Source: Parasutterella secunda
Lineage (GTDB): Bacteria > Pseudomonadota > Gammaproteobacteria > Burkholderiales > Burkholderiaceae_F
Assembly: GCF_016901835.1 (NCBI RefSeq)
Contig: NZ_JACJKX010000011.1
Span: 1-64,000 of the forward strand
Length of the DNA: 64,000 nt
Direction: 5' to 3'
The position numbers were made by a program, and so were the translations under genes. This document shows, piece after piece, positions 58,166-64,000 of the stretch (the first letter of the stretch is position 1; each line of letters starts with the position of its first letter). The notes beneath the pieces were generated by a model. The model had not been told where the DNA came from, did no database searches, and saw nothing but the letters and a program-made list of their open reading frames with translations.

Positions 58166-58735
58166 TTAACAAGTCATCAGATGCTTGCGATAGTGCTTGA
58201 GTTCATCAATGCTTTCCAAAATATCGGAAAGCGCCTCGTGCCGTGTACTCTTTCTGAAGCTGTTGGGCACAGAGGGCGCCCAACGACGGGCCAGCTCTTT
58301 GAGCGTGGAGACGTCAATATTTCTGTAGTGGAAATAGCTCTCCAGGCGGGGCATCCAACGGGCCATGAAGCGCCTGTCCTGTCCGATGGAATTGCCGCAC
58401 ATCGGGCTTTTGCCTGCCGGCACAAAGCGGGCGAACTCTTCTAACAGAATATCGCAGGCTTTCTCCTCATCGATTTCGGAAGCCAGCACTCGAGCGATCA
58501 ATCCTGAGCGGGAATGCGTCTGGGTATTCCAAGCATCCATTGAACTCATAATGCGGGGCGATTGCCGAATGGCAAGCACCGGACACTCATGAATCACATT
58601 CAATTGCGCATCGGTGATCACGGCCGCCACTTCAATGACCCGATTGACTTCGGGCTGCAGCCCCGTCATCTCCATGTCCACCCAAATCAGATTGTCAGCG
58701 CTAAAGCGCGGATCTTTTTGCTGTTCACTCGCCAT
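58166..58735 (-). CDS. orn: Oligoribonuclease
   Basis: The 189-residue DEDD exonuclease degrades 2-5-nt RNA fragments, including pGpG. IWVDMEMTGL supplies the first Asp/Glu, then HSRSGL, NSIGQDRRFM and the final RHEALSDI. ATG 58735 with AAGG upstream gives the normal length; the longer frame overlaps the divergent gene. It lies 61 bp from the divergent Ste24-like gene. Confidence 0.95.
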   Translation of the reverse strand: MASEQQKDPRFSADNLIWVDMEMTGLQPEVNRVIEVAAVITDAQLNVIHECPVLAIRQSPRIMSSMDAWNTQTHSRSGLIARVLASEIDEEKACDILLEEFARFVPAGKSPMCGNSIGQDRRFMARWMPRLESYFHYRNIDVSTLKELARRWAPSVPNSFRKSTRHEALSDILESIDELKHYRKHLMTC

Positions 58736-58796
58736 TTTGTACCTTATTTCCTCTAAAATTAGCGGTTTGGAAACGATATTGTCGCATACTTCACCC

Positions 58797-60941
58797 ATGA
58801 CTTTTACTTTTGCTCAAGTCTTCTTGGCTGCGTTGTGCTTTTATTTTTTGGTGCACAGCGTGACCTGTTTGGCCGAGATCATACACCTCAAGCGTACGAT
58901 CAATGAGGTGCCGGAGCCTTTGCAGCAAAAAATCCCGCTTGCTCAGCATCAGAAAGCCGCCCACTATGACATCTCCCGCACGAAGCTTAACTGGCTGGAA
59001 GTAACCGTCACGACGCTGCTTATCGTCTATTTAACCGCCGGCAACGGTATCAACTCCATCTCCGATTGGCTGATGAATGCCGTAGGCGACCAATTCGCTT
59101 TTCACTGGATGTTGCCTGCCAGTGTCGGTTTCATTTTTGTATTAATTGACCTGCCTTTTTGCTGGTATAAAGAATTTCGTCTGCGTGAAGCGTTCGGCTA
59201 TACACACCAAAGTCGTCCCCACTGGTTCAAAAATTATTTGCTGACGACCGTGTTAGGTTGGCTGACTGTTTTACCCATTCTTTGGATTGCCCTTTTCGTA
59301 TGGCGCAACAGCGGCCCTTACTGGTGGGTTTTCGGTTGGGCTATTTTCGCCCTTTATCTTGTTTTTTCACTTAACCTTGCCCGCCGTCTGGTCTATTTCT
59401 TCTATCCCAATCGAGGCGAGACGGCTGAAAATGAGAATCTGAAAAAAGCCATTGACGCCTTAGGCAAAAAAGCCGGACTCAGTGTCGGAGAAATCCGAAT
59501 CACAAAAGCGTGCGACAAAGAAGAGTTGCCGCCGGCATTCGCTTTCGGTCATAGACAGAATGTCAAACTCTTTTTCCGGCGCGATATTTATGAACGTCTG
59601 AGCTTGGATGATCTCAAAGCCGTTGCCGCTCATGCCTTAGCCAGAAACTTAAGCCACATGTATTTCCAAGCATGGTTCATGTGTGCAGCCGCCGCATTTT
59701 TCGTTTTTGCTTTCCTGGCCTGGTTTGCTCCCCAATCCTGGTTTTTGGACGAAATCGGGTTCCGCGTTTATGGACCGGGCCCCTACTACGGTTCCGTTCT
59801 CACTTTTGCATTAGTGGCTTTGCCTGTACTGCTCTTTCCCTTCAGGTTGCCGATGGACGCTTTCTTAAGGCACCTTATTTTTGCGTCGGACACATTTGCC
59901 ATGAAGCATACGGGGCTGAAAGTTACCGTTGACTCTTTGATTGAACTTTTCCCCTCCCCGATGCGCCACTCAAGTGTAACGCTGGGCTTTTTTGATTTAC
60001 TTTTCTCACATGAACCGAGCCTGATGTCACGTATTCATTATGTTCAGAACAAATATGAAGCGTTGCAACAGGCCGAAGAGGAAAAAACGCTTCGTAACGA
60101 CTCGCTGACCGTTCTGCATCAATTGGAAAACGTCTCCGCGGCTTTGGTATCCAAACAGGAGCAAAAGGTTAAAGAAGCAGAAGCAAGGGATGCCCGTCTT
60201 CTCCGCTTAAATCACCAGTTTGAAAAGATTTTGGTCGATCGTGCCCAATATGATCCGAGTAATCGGGCGGATCACTCTCTTGCTCAATATAAAGACCCGC
60301 ACTATGAGCAAGCGATGAAAGACTTGTCTGTCGACAATCGTCATCATCCGATGTACGGTAAAAGCCTGGCTCAGGCGGTCAGTGCGCTTTTCTTCCGCTT
60401 AAAGCAATGCATCAAACGCATGACCCCTGCGGCGAAACTCAAGACAAAGGACTCGGAGCCGCACCATGAGGAAAAAGTGCAGCAATCGGTCCCTGTCGAA
60501 GTGCCGCCTGTTGAAAAGTACGCTGTCCAAAGCGTCGATCCGATCGTTGATCTGACTGAAGCATCCGATAAGACGGCCTCCTGCCCGCAAACACAGGACT
60601 TACCTATAAAGCCCGAAGAGACCGAGCAAGACTCTACAGATAGCGACACCTCTGTCCACGGCTTTGACATTCTGGATGTAAAAGAAGCGTCCTCTGAGGT
60701 CGTACAAGAGCCTGAGACAACTACAAGCGATGAAACTGCGGAAAGTGAGCAAACCGACACGATCAATGCTGAGGAGAAAAACACTTCTTCGACTGCATTG
60801 CAGGAAAAGGCTGAAAACCTTACCGATAACACTGACAACGAGCCTGTTTCCGGTAAAAACGCCCGTCGACTCAAGGCAGTGAAAACCATCGCTCAACGTC
60901 AACGTGAACTTTATGCCAAAACGCATCCCGACGTCCGCTAA
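58797..60941 (+). CDS. M48/Ste24-like membrane protein with degenerate protease site
   Basis: A 714-residue protein with Ste24-like layout: several membrane segments (about 5-25, 65-85, 105-122, 145-168, 178-197, 290-310, 335-350), NLARRLVYFFYPN-type linker, and a soluble M48-like region. The zinc motif HExxH is replaced by HALAR (H279-R283 in AVAAHALARNLSH). The third ligand Glu is missing too (IFASDTFA at 361-368, where Ste24 has EFxADAFA). FSHEPSLMSRI keeps the family's SHP-like turn. The last 230 residues are an acidic, repetitive Glu/Thr/Ser tail ending in a basic patch. It fills the M48 place between orn and rsgA. It is probably a non-proteolytic scaffold, but a different activity cannot be excluded. 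Confidence 0.8.
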   Translation: MTFTFAQVFLAALCFYFLVHSVTCLAEIIHLKRTINEVPEPLQQKIPLAQHQKAAHYDISRTKLNWLEVTVTTLLIVYLTAGNGINSISDWLMNAVGDQFAFHWMLPASVGFIFVLIDLPFCWYKEFRLREAFGYTHQSRPHWFKNYLLTTVLGWLTVLPILWIALFVWRNSGPYWWVFGWAIFALYLVFSLNLARRLVYFFYPNRGETAENENLKKAIDALGKKAGLSVGEIRITKACDKEELPPAFAFGHRQNVKLFFRRDIYERLSLDDLKAVAAHALARNLSHMYFQAWFMCAAAAFFVFAFLAWFAPQSWFLDEIGFRVYGPGPYYGSVLTFALVALPVLLFPFRLPMDAFLRHLIFASDTFAMKHTGLKVTVDSLIELFPSPMRHSSVTLGFFDLLFSHEPSLMSRIHYVQNKYEALQQAEEEKTLRNDSLTVLHQLENVSAALVSKQEQKVKEAEARDARLLRLNHQFEKILVDRAQYDPSNRADHSLAQYKDPHYEQAMKDLSVDNRHHPMYGKSLAQAVSALFFRLKQCIKRMTPAAKLKTKDSEPHHEEKVQQSVPVEVPPVEKYAVQSVDPIVDLTEASDKTASCPQTQDLPIKPEETEQDSTDSDTSVHGFDILDVKEASSEVVQEPETTTSDETAESEQTDTINAEEKNTSSTALQEKAENLTDNTDNEPVSGKNARRLKAVKTIAQRQRELYAKTHPDVR

Positions 60942-61854
60942 ATCTCACCTCAGTCGTGAGACATTTGTTGCACAGGTAGTGTCCTGTCACGGACGGCACC
61001 ACTTTGTGCGTGATGAAAGCGGCAAACTCTATGAGGCCCACCGCCGAGGTAAAAAAGGCGATGTGGTGGTCGGCGATACTGTTGTTTGTTCGGCAGCTGT
61101 TGACAATACGGTTGCCATTGAATCGATTAAAGAACGAACCAGCCTGCTTTTCAGACAGGACGAATGGCGCACGAAAACCTTGGCAGCCAACATTGACACC
61201 TTGGTCATTGTTTACGCCTCCCGTCCGCGTTTTAATCCCTGGTTTGTCTGGAAGGCGCTCCTTGCGGCGCACGCCGCCCGCGTTCATCCCGTGATCATTC
61301 GCAACAAAACGGATCTGGCAGAAGGCGCCGAAGAGGCAGCCCGTTTCCTCAACTCTTTAAAGCTTTTAGGGTATGAAACGCACGAGATATGCGCCCAAAC
61401 CATCACAGCCGAAGCGCTTGGCGAGCTGGATGCGATTGTCAACAACCATCGCTCCCTTCTTGTCGGACAATCCGGCATGGGTAAGTCCACAATTTTGAAT
61501 CTGTTGGTTCAAAACGCCAACGCGAAGACTCAGGAATACTCTCAAGCCCTTAACCTCGGGCGCCAAACCACCACCGTCACTACCCTCTACGATTTAGATC
61601 GCAGCTATGGCTTTGTCATTGATTCACCGGGCTTTCAGGAATTCGGTCTTGCGCACCTTGAACTCAATGAAGTGATTGCCGCCATGCCTGACATTGCTCA
61701 ATACGTCGGCGGCTGCCGCTTTGCCAACTGCAAACACCTCAAAGAACCGGCCTGCAGCGTTAAAAGAGCTCTGCAAGACGGATTGATTGCACAGGATCGT
61801 TACGACTTTTATTGTGCGATTGCTCAAACGCTGGAAAACAAATCCACTTATTGA
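60913..61854 (+). CDS. rsgA: Ribosome small-subunit GTPase RsgA
   Basis: A 313-residue circularly permuted GTPase that helps 30S maturation. G4 (NKTD) precedes G1 (GQSGMGKST) and G3 (DSPGF), which is the permuted order, after an N-terminal OB domain. Zinc-binding CRFANCKHLKEPAC follows. It overlaps the upstream gene by 29 bp. ATG 60913 and GTG 60904 are both possible starts with no clear ribosome site, indicating coupling to the upstream gene. Confidence 0.95.
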   Translation: MPKRIPTSAKSHLSRETFVAQVVSCHGRHHFVRDESGKLYEAHRRGKKGDVVVGDTVVCSAAVDNTVAIESIKERTSLLFRQDEWRTKTLAANIDTLVIVYASRPRFNPWFVWKALLAAHAARVHPVIIRNKTDLAEGAEEAARFLNSLKLLGYETHEICAQTITAEALGELDAIVNNHRSLLVGQSGMGKSTILNLLVQNANAKTQEYSQALNLGRQTTTVTTLYDLDRSYGFVIDSPGFQEFGLAHLELNEVIAAMPDIAQYVGGCRFANCKHLKEPACSVKRALQDGLIAQDRYDFYCAIAQTLENKSTY

Positions 61855-61860
61855 ATCTGA

Positions 61861-61891
61861 ATAAGAAAAGAGGCACCGTTGAAAGTGCCTC
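61861..61891 (-). terminator. Terminator after rplS
   Basis: GAGGCAC (61870-61876) pairs with GTGCCTC (61885-61891); on the minus strand TTTTCTTATT follows. It also faces the convergent rsgA. Confidence 0.7.
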
Positions 61892-61984
61892 GGGGTGGTT
61901 TCGATCTTTTTCAAGAACAACTCAAAGATTGTTTTTCGAAAAAGCCGCAACCTGAAAAACGGTATTGTCGAAAAATACCACGAA

Positions 61985-62347
61985 TTACTTCGTGAGCTTT
62001 TCCTTAATACGAGCAGCCTTACCGGCGCGATCACGCAAGTAGTAGAGCTTGGCACGGCGAACATCACCGCGACGCTTCACTTCAATGCTGGCGATCGTCG
62101 GAGCATAGAGTTGGAACGTACGTTCAACACCTTCACCGCTCGAGATCTTACGAACGATAAAGGAAGAGTTCAAACCGCGATTGCGGCGAGCGATCACAAC
62201 ACCTTCGTAGGCCTGGACGCGCTTGCGGGAACCTTCAACAACGTTCACGTTCACGACAACCGTGTCACCGGCAGCAAATTCAGGATAGGTCTTGCCAGCG
62301 GTCACGCGGGCGATTTCTTCTTGTTCCAACGTTTGGATAAGATTCAT
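61985..62347 (-). CDS. rplS: 50S ribosomal protein L19
   Basis: The 120-residue L19 sits at the subunit interface. [20 protein letters not shown] and [14 protein letters not shown] are typical. ATG 62347 has GGAG 6 nt upstream. A hairpin CTTTCCGT/ACGGAAAG at 62442-62468 lies upstream in its leader. trmD is 560 bp upstream on the same strand, but a convergent gene lies between them, so rplS probably has its own promoter. Confidence 0.96.
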   Translation of the reverse strand: MNLIQTLEQEEIARVTAGKTYPEFAAGDTVVVNVNVVEGSRKRVQAYEGVVIARRNRGLNSSFIVRKISSGEGVERTFQLYAPTIASIEVKRRGDVRRAKLYYLRDRAGKAARIKEKLTK

Positions 62348-62630
62348 TTTTTTCTCCAAAACCATCTTCATGTGGTCTGCGATCAGGTCTCAGTGCCTGC
62401 GCATCGTCACCACCGATAGGATGGGTTTTAATTAAACGAAAGGCTTTCCGTCATCACTGAACGGAAAGACCGCTATTGTATAGCAATTAAAACGAAATTG
62501 CACTGCAACTGTCAGAAATTCCAGCCTTTTTTCTCTCACCGTTACGAACGTGCACACTTTTTCCATTGACCGTTTCCGAACAAAATAATAAGCTGATATT
62601 GTCCCCTGACCATCTTAAGGAGGCAACGTC

Positions 62631-62906
62631 ATGATGCATCACCTTTTTGGCCCGCATGTTTTCGGTCCTCCGCTCTTGCATGGTATCTCTAATCTTGTTT
62701 TGCTCATTTTGCTCGCAGCAGCTGTTTGGTACTTTGTCGGCAGAGTCAGAAAACCGGCTCAAGGTCCTGCAGATGGCAGCACGGAAAATCTCAAAGCACC
62801 GCAGGACAAAAAAAGCGCTCAACTCGAATCCGAAATTGAGCGCCTGCAGCGAGAAAATGAGCTGCTCAGAGAGCTCTTGCAAAAAGAACTCAAACGCAAC
62901 CAATGA
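62631..62906 (+). CDS. Small single-pass membrane protein with coiled coil
   Basis: A 91-residue protein preceded by a near-perfect ribosome site (AAGGAGG, 7 nt, ATG). The N-terminus is His/Pro/Phe rich, then one membrane segment (about residues 21-37, LVLLILLAAAVWYFVG), then a polar linker and a C-terminal Leu-zipper helix (LESEIERLQRENELLRELL). PspB has a comparable plan, but I do not see real similarity to it. The stop abuts the trmD stop without overlap, since trmD is convergent. Function unknown. Confidence 0.75.
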   Translation: MMHHLFGPHVFGPPLLHGISNLVLLILLAAAVWYFVGRVRKPAQGPADGSTENLKAPQDKKSAQLESEIERLQRENELLRELLQKELKRNQ

Positions 62907-63650
62907 TCAGACCGGATAACCGTGTTTTTTAAGCCATAATCGATCTGTTTCGGAGAGCTTTCCGCTAGCTTTGGCTTTTTCAATGAGGTCGGCTCGAGTG
63001 CGTAGCGTCAATTCAAGAGCCTGCTCACGAGTCCACTTGGCAATATTGGCATGGTGGCCGCTCAGCAGCACCTCTGGCACTGCTTGCCCCTCCCAGACTT
63101 CCGGGCGAGTGTAGTGCGGAGCGTCCAACAATCCCGTAGAAAACGATTCGTCCAGGGTGGAAAGCTCTTTGATCGCACCGGGCAACTGCCGCACCACGGC
63201 ATCGATTAATACCATCGCAGCGAGTTCGCCGCCTGAGAGCACAAAATCACCGATGCTCACCGTCTCATCGACATAGTTATCCAAGAATCGTTGGTCGATC
63301 CCCTCGTATCGTCCGCAGATCAACACCATGTCCCGATCTTCGGCCACCCATCGTCTGACGGTTTCATCAGTCAGGCGGGTACCGTTCGGAGCAAAACTCA
63401 CGACTCGACCAACGTTACCTGATCGGCGAATCCGCCTGACGGTTCTCGCTAAGGGGTCGGCCATCATGACCATGCCCGGACCGCCGCCGAAGGGTCTGTC
63501 ATCAACCGTGCGATGATTGTCCTCTGTTTCCTCTCGAGGATTCCACGTATACAGCGACCAAAGTCCTCGCTGCATGGCGCGAGACGTGATACCGTTTTCG
63601 GTCACCGCTGCAAACATCGGCTCAAAAAGCGTGATGACATCAAAGCGCAT
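62907..63650 (-). CDS. trmD: tRNA (guanine-37-N1)-methyltransferase TrmD
   Basis: A 247-residue SPOUT methyltransferase that makes m1G37 and prevents frameshifting. DDRPFGGGPGMVM, VLICGRYEGIDQRF and SIGDFVLSGGELAA (the knot) are diagnostic. ATG 63650 is supported by AAGGAG 8 nt upstream; GTG 63656 is too near. In most proteobacteria trmD lies in rpsP-rimM-trmD-rplS. Here it follows iscX by 12 bp and is separated from rplS by a convergent gene. Confidence 0.96.
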   Translation of the reverse strand: MRFDVITLFEPMFAAVTENGITSRAMQRGLWSLYTWNPREETEDNHRTVDDRPFGGGPGMVMMADPLARTVRRIRRSGNVGRVVSFAPNGTRLTDETVRRWVAEDRDMVLICGRYEGIDQRFLDNYVDETVSIGDFVLSGGELAAMVLIDAVVRQLPGAIKELSTLDESFSTGLLDAPHYTRPEVWEGQAVPEVLLSGHHANIAKWTREQALELTLRTRADLIEKAKASGKLSETDRLWLKKHGYPV

Positions 63651-63662
63651 GCCCACGACTCC

Positions 63663-63854
63663 TTAGAGCTCATCAAGCCAAGCTTGAAGAATCGCTTCCA
63701 ATATCGCCTCTGTGCTTTTTTCCGGATCGTCATCGAAGTCTTCCAACTCAAGCACCATGGCGTGCAGTTCAGTAAAACGCAACTTCAAAGGGTTGATATC
63801 CGGGTGAGCATCATAGAGCGCTTCGGCAATGGCCTGCGTATCGGTCCAACGCAT
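63663..63854 (-). CDS. iscX: Fe-S cluster assembly protein IscX
   Basis: A 63-residue acidic protein that binds IscS and modulates iron-sulfur assembly. MRWTDTQAIAEALYDAHPD and LEDFDDDPEKSTEAILEAI closely match E. coli IscX. AAGGA lies 9 nt before ATG 63854. It follows fdx by 2 bp, the usual fdx-iscX order of the isc operon. Confidence 0.93.
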   Translation of the reverse strand: MRWTDTQAIAEALYDAHPDINPLKLRFTELHAMVLELEDFDDDPEKSTEAILEAILQAWLDEL

Positions 63855-63856
63855 AA

Positions 63857-64000
63857 TCAATGTTCCTTGGCGTGGTTACGGCTGTATTTGGGAATTTCGA
63901 CAACCAGATCCTCATCACCGACCACGGTCTGACAGGACAGGCGCGAATTGGCACTGACTCCCCAGGCCTGATCGAGCATATCGAGCTCCTCGTCCTCGGG
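63857..64000 (-). CDS. fdx: ISC-type [2Fe-2S] ferredoxin (3' part)
   Basis: Only the last 47 codons are in the window; the gene continues past the right edge. MLDQAWGVSANSRLSCQ supplies the last cluster cysteine, and VVGDEDLVVEIPKYSRNHAKEH matches the Fdx C-terminus in the isc operon. Confidence 0.93.
   Translation of the reverse strand, partial: PEDEELDMLDQAWGVSANSRLSCQTVVGDEDLVVEIPKYSRNHAKEH

Noticed and set aside
62647-62919. Second frame overlapping the small membrane gene
   Set aside because: It lacks the AAGGAGG site, shows no membrane-helix pattern and runs into trmD.

Overview
The window looks like a chromosome segment from a moderately GC-rich betaproteobacterium of order Burkholderiales, most likely a gut-associated Sutterellaceae member of the Sutterella/Parasutterella type. 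The evidence is the family-level look of the housekeeping proteins, the local orders lolA-ftsK, trxB-smr and orn-M48-rsgA, and anaerobe-type transport (DcuC, PotE). The species assignment is inference; no search was run.

Layout. 1-2.75 kb: a broken type I-F cas1, an orphan potE and tRNA-Glu. 2.75-9.7 kb: a Tat-exported HD-domain protein, a small secreted protein with a LolD/FtsX-type ABC pair, a secreted alkaline phosphatase and dcuC. 9.8-21.2 kb: a Nudix protein, lysS and prfB (with programmed frameshift), a spermidine-synthase-like protein, an autotransporter, parC and parE. 21.4-33 kb: a complete type I-E CRISPR-Cas locus (cas3-cse1-cse2-cas6e-cas7-cas5-cas1-cas2, then 32 full repeats plus a truncated one), with tRNA-Arg on one side and two identical tRNA-Asn genes on the other. 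Between the array and tRNA-Asn lies about 0.9 kb without a clear gene; it contains a cluster of hairpins and an isolated, diverged CRISPR repeat.

33-38.5 kb: argH, an ornithine-cyclodeaminase-family dehydrogenase and an aminotransferase in one operon, divergent from an amino-acid permease that has a long structured leader. 38.5-49.7 kb: lolA, ftsK, trxB, an Smr protein, a nitroreductase, then uvrB with an acetyltransferase, a Nim-like flavin protein and a carbonic anhydrase, then darP and a 2-hydroxyacid dehydrogenase. 49.7-55.3 kb: a ybhGFSR/cecR-type drug exporter. 55.4-64 kb: pnp-rpsO, orn, an M48/Ste24-like protein that has lost its zinc-protease residues, rsgA, rplS, a small membrane protein, trmD, iscX and the end of fdx.

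How the parts work together. The cas genes are tightly coupled by overlaps and appear intact, so the I-E system is probably functional: Cas1-Cas2 acquisition, Cas6e processing, Cascade (Cse1, Cse2, Cas7, Cas5, Cas6e) and the Cas3 nuclease-helicase. Every spacer starts with a pyrimidine, which suggests a PAM-derived base. The most interesting open points are the CRISPR-like element and hairpin cluster beyond the array, the pyrimidine rule, the cas6e position, the protease-dead Ste24-like protein, the structured permease leader, and the small convergent membrane gene that splits trmD from rplS.
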